Shown: positions 6,909 to 17,402, counted from the stretch's first letter. The stretch is 64,000 nucleotides of DNA from Burkholderiales bacterium (GCA_017307855.1 JAFKGD010000001.1:248001-312000), one strand, 5' to 3'. The notes: generated from the letters alone by a model not told the origin. Program-made: numbers and translations.

Positions 6909-8177
6909 ATGCTCGACCTGCTCGTTACCCACGCCACCCTGCCCGACGGCCGCACCGACATGTCGGTGGCGGTGCAGGACGGGCGCATCGTCGACGTCAC
7001 CCACGGCCTGCGGGCACCGGCGCGCGAGACGCTCGATGCCGCCGGCCAGCTGCTCACGCCGCCGTTCTGCGACGCCCACTTCCACATGGATTCGACGCTG
7101 AGCTACGGCCAGCCACGCGTGAACGCCAGCGGCACGCTGCTGGAGGGCATCGCGCTGTGGGGCGAGCTCAAGCCCACGCTGACGCAGGACGCCATCGTGG
7201 AACGCGCGCTGGCCTACTGCGACCTCGCCATCGCGCAGGGCCTGCTGGCCATCCGCAGCCACGTGGACACCAGCGATCCGCGATTGCTCGCCGTGGACGC
7301 CCTGCTGGACGTGAAACGCCGCGTGGCCCCTTACATCGATCTGCAACTGGTGGCCTTTCCGCAGGATGGCGTGCTGCGCTCGCCCGGTGGCATGGACAAC
7401 CTGCGCCGCGCACTCGACCGGGGCATCGACGTCGTCGGCGGCATTCCGCACTTCGAACGCACCATGGCCCAGGGCGCCGAAAGCGTGACGCGGCTGTGCG
7501 AGCTGGCCGCCGAACGCGGCCTGCGCGTGGACATGCACTGCGACGAGACCGACGACCCGATGAGCCGTCACATCGAGACGCTGGCCTTCGAGACCCAGCG
7601 CCTGGGCCTGCACGGCCGCGTGGCGGGCAGCCACTGCACGTCCATGCACAGCATGGACAACTACTACGTGAGCAAGCTGATCCCGCTGATGGCCCAGGCG
7701 CAGGTGCACGTGGTGGCCAACCCGCTCATCAACATCACCCTGCAGGGCCGCCACGACACCTACCCCAGGCGGCGCGGCATGACACGCGTGCCGGAATTGC
7801 TGGCCGCCGGCGTGAACGTCGCCTTCGGCCACGACTGCGTGATGGACCCGTGGTACCCACTGGGCAACGCCGACATGCTCGACGTAGCCCACATGGGCCT
7901 GCACGTGGCGCAGATGACCAGCCAGGACGGCATCCGCGCCGCCTTCGACGCCGTGACGGCGCACGGTGCCCGCGTCATGGGCCTGGACGGCTGGGGCCTG
8001 GCGCCGGGCCGCGAGGCCAGCTTCGTGTTGCTGCAGGCGCGCGACGTGGTCGAAGCCGTCCGCCTGCGGCCCGCGCGGCTCAAGGTTTACCGGCGCGGCA
8101 CGCTGTTGGCCGAGACGGCGCCAGTCGTCGCAGTGCGGCACCACGCGGCGGGCCAAGGCGCGGCCGCGCCGCGCTGA
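6909..8177 (+). CDS. codA: Cytosine deaminase (CodA-type amidohydrolase)
   Basis: A 422-residue metal-dependent amidohydrolase, close in length to E. coli CodA (427). It should hydrolyse cytosine, or a related cyclic amidine, to uracil and ammonia. Metal and active-site motifs are all present: HFH (His57, His59), HCDE near residue 208, SHCTSM near 240, and FGHDCVMDPWYPLGN near 310, where the Asp completes the site; this last block is very close to that of CodA. No cytosine permease (CodB) is next to it. It lies 23 bp before ugd on the same strand with no clear functional link. Related isoguanine or creatinine-type specificities cannot be excluded. Confidence 0.88.
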   Translation: MLDLLVTHATLPDGRTDMSVAVQDGRIVDVTHGLRAPARETLDAAGQLLTPPFCDAHFHMDSTLSYGQPRVNASGTLLEGIALWGELKPTLTQDAIVERALAYCDLAIAQGLLAIRSHVDTSDPRLLAVDALLDVKRRVAPYIDLQLVAFPQDGVLRSPGGMDNLRRALDRGIDVVGGIPHFERTMAQGAESVTRLCELAAERGLRVDMHCDETDDPMSRHIETLAFETQRLGLHGRVAGSHCTSMHSMDNYYVSKLIPLMAQAQVHVVANPLINITLQGRHDTYPRRRGMTRVPELLAAGVNVAFGHDCVMDPWYPLGNADMLDVAHMGLHVAQMTSQDGIRAAFDAVTAHGARVMGLDGWGLAPGREASFVLLQARDVVEAVRLRPARLKVYRRGTLLAETAPVVAVRHHAAGQGAAAPR

Positions 8178-8200
8178 CGTCCGCCGTACCCGCAGAGACG

Positions 8201-9359
8201 ATGAAGATCGCAGTCGCAGGCGCCGGTTACGTCGGTCTCGCCAATGCCGTGCTCCTGGCGCGGCAGCACACGGTGACGGTGCTGGACATCGACCGCGCGC
8301 GCATCGATGCGCTGCGCGCCGGTCGCTCGCCCGTCGCCGACGACGACATCCAGCGCCATCTGCGCGAAGGGCGGCTCGACCTGCACGCCACGCTCGATCC
8401 GGGCGAGGCGTACCGGGGCGCCGATGTCGTCATCGTCGCGACCCCCACCGACTACGACGCGCAGGGCAACACTTTCGATACGCGGTCGGTGCAAGCCGTC
8501 GTGCGCGAGGCGGTGGCGGCCGAGCCCGGCGCCACGATCGTCATCCGCTCCACCGTGCCCATCGGCTTCACCGATCGCCTGCGCGAGGCACTGGGCTGCG
8601 GGCGCATCCTGTTCTCTCCCGAATTCCTGCGTGAAGGGCGTGCGCTGCACGACGCGATCCATCCCTCGCGCATCGTCGTGGGCGGCCTGCCAGAAGAAGC
8701 AGCCGCGGTCGCCCGGCTGTTCGCTGGCGCAGCCCATGCGCCCGATGTGCCGGTGCTCTTGACCGGCACAGCCGAGGCCGAGGCCATCAAGCTGTTTTCC
8801 AACGCCTACCTGGCTCTGCGCGTCGCCTTCTTCAACGAACTCGACAGCTACGCCTGCACCCATGACGTCGACACCCGCCAGGTGATCGAAGGCGTGGGCC
8901 TCGATCCGCGCATCGGGCTGCACTACAACAATCCCTCGTTCGGCTACGGCGGCTACTGCCTGCCCAAGGACACGCGCCAGCTGCTGGCCACGTTCGAGGG
9001 CGTACCCCAGGCACTCATCGGCGCCATCGGCCAGGCCAATGCCGCACGCATGGACTTCATCGCCGATACGGTGATGCAGCGGAAGCCGCGCACCGTCGGC
9101 ATCTACCGGCTGGCGATGAAGACCGGATCGGACAACCACCGCAATGCCGCCATCCAGGGCGTGATGCAGAGGCTGCAGGGCCGGGGCGTCACGGTGCTGG
9201 TCCATGAGCCCGCGCTCGCGGGCCGCGAGTTCGAAGGAGCGCGGCTCGTTGCGGACCTGGACGAGTTCAAGCACGCATGCGACCTCGTTGTCGCCAACCG
9301 CCACGCGGCCGAGCTGGCCGACATCCGGCACAAGGTGTTCTCAAGGGATCTCTTCGGAC

Positions 9360-9367
<8 letters not shown>
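8201..9367 (+). CDS. ugd: UDP-glucose 6-dehydrogenase
   Basis: A 388-residue protein, the same length as E. coli Ugd. It oxidises UDP-glucose to UDP-glucuronate with two NAD+. The N-terminal Rossmann motif is [10 protein letters not shown] (residues 7-16), followed by ATPTDYD, the [13 protein letters not shown] block and the catalytic-cysteine motif [11 protein letters not shown] (about residue 250). It overlaps the next gene by 8 bp (9360-9367), so the UDP-glucuronate product is very likely passed to the decarboxylase. The ATG at 8201 gives the standard N-terminus; the reading frame is open far upstream only because of GC bias. Confidence 0.95.
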
Positions 9368-10343
<976 letters not shown>

Positions 10344-10374
10344 GTCGCGGGCCCGCCCCGTCCCGCGCGCGCTC

Positions 10375-11289
10375 CTAGGCCGTCGTGGCCGGCTCCCGGC
10401 CCGGCAGGGCCGGAAGGTTGAAGCGCACGCGGATCTTCTCCCGCAGCGCGGGATGGATGCCGTTCGGATCGACCAGCATTCCCCACTGCTGCTTGTTGTG
10501 GTGATGCGAGAGCTGGTGCAGGCCGAAGGCATGCATCATGGCGTTGCGGCGCGCGCCGACGTCCTGCGCGTGGTTCACGGATTCCTTGACCGCCTTGAGC
10601 ACGAAGCTGCCCTTGTCGGCGATCTTCTTGGCCAGCGCCAGGGCCGAGGCCATGAGGTCGGCCACCGGGACGACCTGGTTCACCATGCCGCACTGCCTGG
10701 CCTCCTCGGCGGCCAGCCAGTCGGCCGTCATGAGCCATTCCTTGGCCTTGCGCGTCCCGAGCTCCCAGGGGTGCATGAAGAACTCCACGCCGGCCACGCC
10801 GAATTCCAGCGTGGGGTCGCGGAAGCGGGCGTTGTCGGCCGCCACGATCATGTCGCAGCACCACGCCAGCATCAGGCCGCCGGCCACGCACGAGCCCTGC
10901 ACCGCAGCGATGGTCGGTTTGGAGAGGTTGCGCCAGCGCTCGCACATCTCCAGGTAGATCTCTTTCTCGCGGCCGTAGAGGCCTTCGACGCCGGGGCCAT
11001 CGAACGCGGCCCAGGTGCCCACGGTGCGGAAATCGCGCCAGGTGCGGCTGCGGTCGCCGCCCATGTCGTGCCCGGCGGAGAAATGATCCCCGTCGCCCGA
11101 CAGGATGATGACCTTCACCGCGTCGTCCTGCGCGGCGCGGTCGAAGGCGGCGTTGAGCGCGTAGGTCATCTCCATGTCCTGCGCGTTGCGCACGGCCGGC
11201 CGGGACATGGCGATGTTCACGATGTCGGGCGCCAGATGCTCGTAGCGCACGCCGCCGTAGGCATGGGGATCGAAGGGTGTGGATTGCAT
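10375..11289 (-). CDS. Enoyl-CoA hydratase/isomerase family protein
   Basis: A 304-residue crotonase-fold protein. SAGHDMGG near residue 72 and QGSCVAGGLMLAWCCDM near 130 form the two oxyanion-hole regions; MVNQVVPVADL closes the core. The usual catalytic Glu pair is not obvious: FRDPTLEFGVAGVEFF supplies possible acids. An insertion of about 25 residues after the first oxyanion loop (SRTWRDFRTVGTW) and a C-terminal extension after residue 240 make it longer than typical hydratases (about 260). It lies 13 nt downstream of the polysaccharide deacetylase gene on the same strand, opposite the Bug/CoA-ligase unit, so acyl-CoA turnover of an unidentified acid is likely. Confidence 0.88.
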   Translation of the reverse strand: MQSTPFDPHAYGGVRYEHLAPDIVNIAMSRPAVRNAQDMEMTYALNAAFDRAAQDDAVKVIILSGDGDHFSAGHDMGGDRSRTWRDFRTVGTWAAFDGPGVEGLYGREKEIYLEMCERWRNLSKPTIAAVQGSCVAGGLMLAWCCDMIVAADNARFRDPTLEFGVAGVEFFMHPWELGTRKAKEWLMTADWLAAEEARQCGMVNQVVPVADLMASALALAKKIADKGSFVLKAVKESVNHAQDVGARRNAMMHAFGLHQLSHHHNKQQWGMLVDPNGIHPALREKIRVRFNLPALPGREPATTA

Positions 11290-11302
11290 CGGAAAGTCTC
11301 CT

Positions 11303-12319
11303 TTAGTGTTTCTGGTCGGGCGACAGCGGAATCGGCTGCACGCACGCGCCGGTGGCGGATGCGATGTGCTCGCGCATGCGCAGGGTGATCTCGGCCTGCA
11401 TCTCGCCTGGCGCGGGATGCAGCGTTTCGATCTGGTCGAGGATGGCCGGGTGCCGGTCGTTGACCGGTACGCCGTGCACCAGGGCCCATTTCTCCACCTG
11501 GAAGATGAACTCGGGGCTCACGCGAGGCGGAATCTCGGCGTTCATCGGGTCGGCCATCGCCGTGTCGAGCGGCACGAACTCCACGCCGGCCTCGTCGAAG
11601 CGGTGCAGGATCTCCTCCAGGCAATCGGCCGCGATCGACGTGCCGTGGATGAGCCAGATGTGAACCGGATCGCGCCCGAACACGGCGCGCGCATTCGCGG
11701 CGTGGATGCGCAGCTCGCGCAGCGCGCTGTCCACGTAGGCCTGCCGCAGTTGCGCGGCCTCGTCGGGCGAGCCGCGCCGGAGCACCCGGCAATAGGCGGC
11801 GTTCCAGCGGATGTCGTGGAAGCCGATGCTCACCGGGATCGGCGTGTAGTCCATCGCCTCCAGCCGCTCCAGGATGGCGGTGCACTTGCACGGCGTATCG
11901 CCCCAGAGATCCATGCAGAAGCGGAAGCAACGCTTCGGCGCTGCATTGATGTAGCGGCCCAGGTACTTCTCCGCCTCTTCGATGTCGCGGGCGTAGGTGT
12001 CGGTGTCCACCCAGTTGAGCGGCGGATGGTGGTGCGTGTGATTGGCCACGTGGTGGCCGTTCTCGACCCAGGTATCGAAGATCTTCATCAGGCCGGGGTC
12101 GTCCTCGGCGGGTGCGGTGTTGGAGAACTGATAGACGCCCGTGACCCGGTGCGAGTGCAGCGCAGCGACGATCGCGCTGACGTTTGATGGCACACTATGT
12201 CCGGGTGCCAGGGGGACGCCGCGCAGCAGCAGCATGTCGTCGATGGTGATCGCGATCTTCAGCCGTCCCAGGGGGGAAACGGGAAGACAGGATGGAGTGG
12301 TCTCGGAGTTGGTCTGCAT
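11303..12319 (-). CDS. Polysaccharide deacetylase family protein (NodB fold)
   Basis: A 338-residue protein with a NodB-type barrel. TIDD near residue 25 carries the catalytic/metal Asp, and HTHHHPPLNWVD near 94 carries the zinc histidines. No signal peptide is visible, so it is likely cytoplasmic. That argues against cell-wall or chitin deacetylation and for a small-molecule amidohydrolysis like PuuE-type allantoinases. It is the first gene of the operon with the enoyl-CoA hydratase and divergent from the LysR gene, a typical arrangement for an inducible catabolic unit. Confidence 0.82.
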   Translation of the reverse strand: MQTNSETTPSCLPVSPLGRLKIAITIDDMLLLRGVPLAPGHSVPSNVSAIVAALHSHRVTGVYQFSNTAPAEDDPGLMKIFDTWVENGHHVANHTHHHPPLNWVDTDTYARDIEEAEKYLGRYINAAPKRCFRFCMDLWGDTPCKCTAILERLEAMDYTPIPVSIGFHDIRWNAAYCRVLRRGSPDEAAQLRQAYVDSALRELRIHAANARAVFGRDPVHIWLIHGTSIAADCLEEILHRFDEAGVEFVPLDTAMADPMNAEIPPRVSPEFIFQVEKWALVHGVPVNDRHPAILDQIETLHPAPGEMQAEITLRMREHIASATGACVQPIPLSPDQKH

Positions 12320-12463
12320 GCCGTGGCGGCCCGTCAGTCAAGGGTGGCCGAGCATTGCAGCAACGAAGGCGACCGTCCATTCAACAATCCGAAAGGTGAG
12401 TTTCAACATGGAAAAGTCGAGCCAGGCTGGCCACCGCCTCGCGTCCGCGATCCGTCCTCGCGC
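12320..12463. promoter_or_regulatory. Divergent intergenic region (LysR / deacetylase operon)
   Basis: A 144-bp divergent region likely holding both promoters and the LysR site. An AT-richer tract lies at about 12377-12410 (TTCAACAATCCGAAAGG nearby). I could not identify a convincing -35/-10 pair or a clear T-N11-A dyad, so only the location is proposed. Confidence 0.35.
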
Positions 12464-13429
12464 ATGCTGACTGCCGCTGCCGGGCGGGCGCACGAATCGC
12501 CCCGGCGCCCGGCCCACTTCGATCTCGCCGACCTGCGCCTGATGGTGCGCATCGCCGACACCAACAGCCTCACGCGCGCCGCCGAGCAGGTCCACATCTC
12601 GCTGCCGGCGGCCAGCAACCGCATCAAGCATCTGGAGCAGTCGGTGGGCTCGCGCCTGATCAACCGCACGAGCAAGGGGTTGACGCTCACGACCGCCGGC
12701 GAAGCCATGATCAAGCACGCGCGTCTCATCCTCGACCAGATCGAGCAGTTGCGCGGCGAGATGCTCGACATCGCGGAGGGTGTCGCCGGGCGCCTGCGCA
12801 TCATGGCCAGCACCACGGCCATCAGCGAATTCCTGCCGGCGGTGATCGAGCGCTACCTGGCGGCCCACCCCGGCACCAGCGTCGATCTGCGCGAGCGCCT
12901 GTCCAGCGACATCGTGCGCGCCGTGTCCGAAGGCGTCATCGACGTGGGCGTGATCCTGGACAACGTCGGCACGGCCGGCCTGGAGGTCCTGCCCTACCGC
13001 TCGGACCACATGGTGCTGGTGGTGCCGGACGGGCATCCGCTGGCCGGCCGGCGCTCGGTGTCGTTCGCCGACACGCTCGATTACGACCACGTCGGGCTGT
13101 CGCCATCGAGCACGCTCAACGTGTTCCTGCAGCAGCAGGCCGAGTCGCTCGGCCGGCACATCAACCTGCGCGCCCAGGTCGGCAACTTCGAGTCGCTGTG
13201 CAAGATGGTGCAGGCGCGCATCGGCGTCGGCGTGCTGACGCAACTGCCCGCCGCCCGCCATGCGCGCTCGATGAACATCCGCATCGTCGAGCTGGAAGAC
13301 GAATGGTCGGTCCGGCCGCAGTACATCTGCGTGCGCAGCCTGGCCGAGCTGCCCTCGTTCGCCCGCATCTTCGTCGACATGCTGCGCGACGACGGCGCGA
13401 ACGCCGCACGGCCCGCGTCGGCGGACTGA
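12464..13429 (+). CDS. LysR-family transcriptional regulator
   Basis: A 321-residue LysR regulator. The helix-turn-helix spans about residues 20-80 (NSLTRAAEQVHISLPAASNR), with a periplasmic-binding-protein-like effector domain after residue 105. The ATG at 12464 gives a short leader before the HTH; an open frame further upstream is not needed. It is divergent from the deacetylase/enoyl-CoA hydratase operon and followed on the same strand by the Bug receptor and acyl-CoA ligase genes, so it probably controls both arms. Confidence 0.92.
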   Translation: MLTAAAGRAHESPRRPAHFDLADLRLMVRIADTNSLTRAAEQVHISLPAASNRIKHLEQSVGSRLINRTSKGLTLTTAGEAMIKHARLILDQIEQLRGEMLDIAEGVAGRLRIMASTTAISEFLPAVIERYLAAHPGTSVDLRERLSSDIVRAVSEGVIDVGVILDNVGTAGLEVLPYRSDHMVLVVPDGHPLAGRRSVSFADTLDYDHVGLSPSSTLNVFLQQQAESLGRHINLRAQVGNFESLCKMVQARIGVGVLTQLPAARHARSMNIRIVELEDEWSVRPQYICVRSLAELPSFARIFVDMLRDDGANAARPASAD

Positions 13430-13556
13430 AGCCGGCCTGGGTTAACCGGGCCGAAACTGCTGTTTTCCAAAGGGAAATTGCCCGCCGGGCCCGCGCTCGG
13501 GATCATGCGGATCCGGCCATTGCACAACGGCCGGTCACAACATCGGAGACAAGAGA

Positions 13557-14531
13557 ATGAGTTTCAATCGAGCAGCACGCCTCGCGCTGGCCGCGACGCT
13601 CGCTCTGGCGTGCCAGAGCGGTTTTTCCCAGTCCTGGCCGACCAAGCCGATCCAGCTGGTGATCCCGTATCCGCCCGGGGGCGTTCTGGACAACTTCGTG
13701 CGCCCGATGGCCGACGCCCTGGGCAAGGAGCTGGGCCAGCCCGTGGTGGTCGACAACCGCGCGGGTGCCAACGGCATCATCGGGACCACGCGCTGCGCCA
13801 AGGCGCCGGCCGACGGCTACACGCTGTGCATCGGCAACGGCGACATCATGTCGCTCAATCCGCAGCTCTACTCCCGGCTTTCCTACAACCCCAGGACCGA
13901 ACTCGTGCCGGTGGTCCGCATGGCCAACATGGTGGCGGCCATCGTCGTGCCCGCCAGCCTCAACGCGAAGAACCTCGCCGAACTGGCCGCGCTCGACAAG
14001 GCGGCGCCGGGCAAGGTCAACTGGGGCACGTTCGGCACCGGCAGCACTTCGCACGTGTTCCTCACCGAATACAACCGCGTGTTCGGCACCAGCCTCACGC
14101 ACGTGCCGTACAACGGATCCGCGCCGCTGATGCAGGGCCTGATCGCCGGCGACGTGCAATCGGCCATGCTGGCCCACGTCGCCGTGGCGCAGTACATCGA
14201 CACCGGGAAGCTGCGCGCGATCGCCGTGATGGGCGAGAAGCGCTCCGACTACTTCCCCGGCGTGCAGACCATCACCGAGCAGAAGTTCGACTTCTCCGGC
14301 GAGAACTGGATCGGCATGACGGCGCCCGCCGGCACGCCGGTGCCGATCCTGGAGCGGGTCAATGCGGCGGTCAACAAGATCCTGGCCGACCCCACCTTCC
14401 GCCGGCGCAGCCTGGAAGCCGCCGGACTCGAACCGGTGGGCGGCTCGCGCGATTCGTTCGCGCAGTACCTGACCCGCGAGCAGGCGCTGTGGGCCCAGCT
14501 GATCTCGCACAGCAAGATCCGCCTGGATTGA
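13557..14531 (+). CDS. Tripartite transporter substrate-binding protein (Bug/TctC family)
   Basis: A 324-residue Bug receptor with a Sec signal peptide (residues 1-23; the mature chain begins near QSWPTKPIQLVIPYPPGG). The family landmarks RAGANGIIGT and KAPADGYTLCIGNGD are present. It should bind a carboxylated substrate in the periplasm. It follows the LysR gene by 127 bp and precedes the acyl-CoA ligase gene by 23 bp on the same strand, suggesting uptake followed by CoA activation. No TctA/TctB membrane genes are adjacent. Confidence 0.93.
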   Translation: MSFNRAARLALAATLALACQSGFSQSWPTKPIQLVIPYPPGGVLDNFVRPMADALGKELGQPVVVDNRAGANGIIGTTRCAKAPADGYTLCIGNGDIMSLNPQLYSRLSYNPRTELVPVVRMANMVAAIVVPASLNAKNLAELAALDKAAPGKVNWGTFGTGSTSHVFLTEYNRVFGTSLTHVPYNGSAPLMQGLIAGDVQSAMLAHVAVAQYIDTGKLRAIAVMGEKRSDYFPGVQTITEQKFDFSGENWIGMTAPAGTPVPILERVNAAVNKILADPTFRRRSLEAAGLEPVGGSRDSFAQYLTREQALWAQLISHSKIRLD

Positions 14532-14554
14532 GCGCTCTGCCGCCCCTGCCGACC

Positions 14555-16102
14555 ATGCCACTCCACCATCCCCCCACCTTCTTCTCGCTCGTTCTGCGCG
14601 CCCTGCGCCGGCATCCGGAGCGCATCGCCTTCCGCCAGGGCAGCCTGGCGGTGAGCTACCAGCAGGCGATCGACTTCATGGGGCAAGTCCAGGCGGTGCT
14701 GGGCGCGCACGGCATCTGCCGGGGCATGCGTGTCGCCCTGCTCACGGAAAACCGGTACGAGACCTGGTGCGCATCGGTCGCGACGCAGGGGCTCGGGGTG
14801 GCCACCAGCTGGCTGCATCCGCTCAGCTCGCTGGAATCCCAGGTATTCCAGATCCGCGACGTGGGGGCCACGGCGCTGATCGTCGACGGCGACGCGTTCG
14901 ACGAGCGGGTGCGCGAACTCGCGGCCGCGCTGCCGGACGTTCTGGTGTTCTGCGTCGGCAGGACGAGCGCCGGAGCCGACCTGCTGCAGCTGGCCGCCGA
15001 CTGCGGCCGCATCGAGCCGCTGGAGCGCGGAACGGCCGCCGACATCGGCACCCTCAACTTCACCGGCGGCACCACCGGCCGCCAGAAAGCCATCGTGCGC
15101 GAAGCCGGCCAGGTCGCACTGATGGCCATCGCGATGAACAGCGAGCTGGAACTGCCCGAGGGCATGCAGTACCTGGCCATCGGCCTCATCAGCCACGTGA
15201 CGGGGCAGCTGATCGCGCCCACCTTCATGCGCGGGGGCACCGTGCACCTGATGAAGAAATTCGACCCGGTGCAGGTGCTGGAGACCGTCCAGCGCGAGCG
15301 CATCAGCGTGACGCTGATGGTGCCCACGATGATCTACCGGCTGCTGGATGCACCGCTGCAGGCGTACGACCTCGCCAGCCTCCAGCTCGTGGTCTACGCC
15401 GGCTCGGTGATCTCGCCCGACCGCCTGAAGCAGGCGATCCAGCGCATCGGCCCGGTGTTCTCCCAGGTCTACGCGCAGACCGAATGCACGCCCATCGCCA
15501 TCCTGCGCCGCGCCGATCACGTGCTGGACGATCCGGCGTCGCTACAGGCGTGTGGCTACCCCATGGCCACGGCCGAGATCGCCATCCTCGACGACGACGA
15601 CCGGCCGGTCGCGCCCGGCGGCATCGGCGAGATCTGCGTGCGCAGCCCCTCGGTCATGCAGGGCTACCTCGACCAGCCCGCCGCCACGGCGCAGGCGCTC
15701 GCGGGCGCCTGGCTGCACACAGGCGACATCGGCTTCGCCGACGCGAAGGGCCGCCTGTCCATCGTGGACCGGAAGAAGGACATGATCGTCTCGGGCGGCT
15801 CCAACGTGTACCCGAGGGAAGTCGAGGATGTGCTGGTCGCGCACGCGGCCGTGGCCTCGGCCGCCGTGATCGGCGTGCCGCACGAGACCTGGGGCGAGGC
15901 GGTGGCAGCCGTTGTCGTGCTGCGCCCGGACGCGAGGGCCGAGGCGGACGAACTCATCGCCTACGTGCGGGACCGCAAGGGCCCGCTGCTGGCGCCCAAG
16001 CAGATCCTGTTCGCGCCGACGCTGCCGATGACGCCGTTCGGCAAGGTCGACAAGAAGAAACTGCGCGCCCCGCACTGGGAGCAGTCGGCGCGCGCGATCT
16101 GA
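14555..16102 (+). CDS. AMP-binding acyl-CoA synthetase
   Basis: A 515-residue adenylate-forming enzyme that activates a carboxylic acid to its CoA thioester. TLNFTGGTTGRQKA (about residues 166-179) is the P-loop, YAQTECTPI the A5 motif, LHTGDIG the A7 motif, and GKVDKKKLR near the C-terminus carries the catalytic Lys. The substrate cannot be read from sequence; it is probably whatever the adjacent Bug receptor delivers, with the enoyl-CoA hydratase at 10375 acting later. The ATG at 14555 was chosen because it gives the usual N-terminus right after the receptor gene. Confidence 0.93.
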   Translation: MPLHHPPTFFSLVLRALRRHPERIAFRQGSLAVSYQQAIDFMGQVQAVLGAHGICRGMRVALLTENRYETWCASVATQGLGVATSWLHPLSSLESQVFQIRDVGATALIVDGDAFDERVRELAAALPDVLVFCVGRTSAGADLLQLAADCGRIEPLERGTAADIGTLNFTGGTTGRQKAIVREAGQVALMAIAMNSELELPEGMQYLAIGLISHVTGQLIAPTFMRGGTVHLMKKFDPVQVLETVQRERISVTLMVPTMIYRLLDAPLQAYDLASLQLVVYAGSVISPDRLKQAIQRIGPVFSQVYAQTECTPIAILRRADHVLDDPASLQACGYPMATAEIAILDDDDRPVAPGGIGEICVRSPSVMQGYLDQPAATAQALAGAWLHTGDIGFADAKGRLSIVDRKKDMIVSGGSNVYPREVEDVLVAHAAVASAAVIGVPHETWGEAVAAVVVLRPDARAEADELIAYVRDRKGPLLAPKQILFAPTLPMTPFGKVDKKKLRAPHWEQSARAI

Positions 16103-16114
16103 CGCCGCGCCCGG

Positions 16115-16543
16115 CTACGGCTGGTGGCCCAGCGCACCGGCCAAGGCATCGAGCGCGGCCTGCGCCACCTCGGCATCTTCGTCGCCCGTGCCCGAGCCCA
16201 CGCCGATGCCGCCCACCAACTGGCCCTGCACCACGATGGGCAAGCCGCCTTTCAGGTTAGTCACCTGCCCACCGGTGGCCAATGCCAGCCGCGTGTCCAG
16301 GCCCTCGGGCGTGCCGCCCGTGGGCGCGCGGCTGGACGCCGCCGTCATCGCCTTGCGCGTGGCCGATTCGCGCGAGAGCACCTTGGCGCCGTCCATGCGC
16401 AGATAGGCCAGCAGGTTGCAGCCCTCGTCCACGATGGCGATGCACTGCGGCCGGCCCATGGCCGTGGCGCGCGCGACGGCCGCGGCCATCATCAGCGTGG
16501 CGCCTTCGTGCGTGAGGCGGACGGCGGGCGTGGTCAGTGGCAT
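16115..16543 (-). CDS. GlcG/HbpS-family protein
   Basis: A 142-residue protein of the GlcG/HbpS (heme-degrading-like) family. The typical CIAIVDEGCNLLAYLRMDGA block, the RKAMTAA helix, KGGLPIVVQGQLVGGIGVGSG and the closing DEDAEVAQAALDAL are all present. The role is not settled; some relatives bind heme or cobalamin, and many sit in catabolic operons. It lies 30 nt downstream of the SDR gene on the same strand, convergent with the acyl-CoA ligase. Confidence 0.88.
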   Translation of the reverse strand: MPLTTPAVRLTHEGATLMMAAAVARATAMGRPQCIAIVDEGCNLLAYLRMDGAKVLSRESATRKAMTAASSRAPTGGTPEGLDTRLALATGGQVTNLKGGLPIVVQGQLVGGIGVGSGTGDEDAEVAQAALDALAGALGHQP

Positions 16544-16573
16544 GTGTGTTTCCCTTGAATCGGCGGAAGGTCG

Positions 16574-17380
16574 TCAGATGGATCGGATGTTGCCGCCGTC
16601 ACAGCGCAGCATGCTGCCGGTGATGTAGGCAGCCGGCACGCTGGCCACGAAGGCCGCGAGCGCGCCGAACTCGGCCGGATCGCCGTAGCGGCCCATCGGA
16701 ATGCCGCCGGTGGAGCGCTGGCGCACCTGCTCGGGCGTGAGGCCGTCGCGGCCGGCGATGGCTTCGTCGGTCAGCCGCACGCGCTCGGTGTCGATGCGCC
16801 CGGGCACCAGGATGTTGGCCGTGATGCCCTGCCCCGCCACCTCGGCCGACAGCGTCTTGGACCACGGCACCAGCGCGCTGCGCAGGCTGTTGGAGATGCC
16901 CAGCACCGGCAACGGCTGCACCACGCCCGAGGACACCACGGTGAGGATGCGGCCCCAGCCGCGCGCGCGCATGCCGGGCAGCAGCAGATCGGTCAGCACG
17001 ATCACGGGCAGCACCATCTCTTCGAACGCCGTGCGCCAGGCCTGCGCGCTGTGGCCGGTGGCGCCGCCGTAGTCGGGGCCGCCGGTGTTGTTGACCAGGA
17101 TGTCGATGGCGCCGAAGCCCTGCTCAAGCTGCGACACGAAGGCCGGCAAGGCGTCGGCGTTGCCCAGCTCCAGCGCGCGGCCTTCGATCTGCACGCCGTC
17201 GTGGCCCGCGTCCCGCGCGGCCCGCTGCAACTCGCCCACCGCCTGCGAAAGTCGCGCTTCTTCGCGGCCCGTGACCGCCACGTGGGCGCCCTCGCGTGCC
17301 AGCGCGGTGGCGATGCCCAGGCCGATGCCCCGGTTGCCGCCCAGCACCAGCGCGCGTTTGCCTTGCAGGCCCAGATCCAT
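16574..17380 (-). CDS. Atypical short-chain dehydrogenase/reductase-like protein
   Basis: A 268-residue SDR with a normal cofactor loop (GGNRGIG, residues 14-20) and NNTGG, but the catalytic Tyr-x-x-x-Lys is replaced by Ser-Asn-Ser-Leu-Arg (ISNSLRSALVPWSKT) after the conserved VVSSG serine. This substitution is typical of a known subgroup of SDRs; whether they are oxidoreductases is doubtful. The C-terminal end (ITGSMLRCDGGNIRSI) is standard. The gene sits just upstream of the GlcG-like gene and 22 nt after the DUF1445 gene on the same strand, so these could be one long transcript with the hydantoinase operon. Confidence 0.87.
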   Translation of the reverse strand: MDLGLQGKRALVLGGNRGIGLGIATALAREGAHVAVTGREEARLSQAVGELQRAARDAGHDGVQIEGRALELGNADALPAFVSQLEQGFGAIDILVNNTGGPDYGGATGHSAQAWRTAFEEMVLPVIVLTDLLLPGMRARGWGRILTVVSSGVVQPLPVLGISNSLRSALVPWSKTLSAEVAGQGITANILVPGRIDTERVRLTDEAIAGRDGLTPEQVRQRSTGGIPMGRYGDPAEFGALAAFVASVPAAYITGSMLRCDGGNIRSI

Positions 17381-17402
17381 GTCGTGCTCCTTCTTCCTGT
17401 GT

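Noticed and set aside
13478-16102. Long fusion of a Bug-region frame with the acyl-CoA ligase
   Set aside because: The ligase family starts at 14555; the earlier part is out of frame with the Bug receptor and not family-like.
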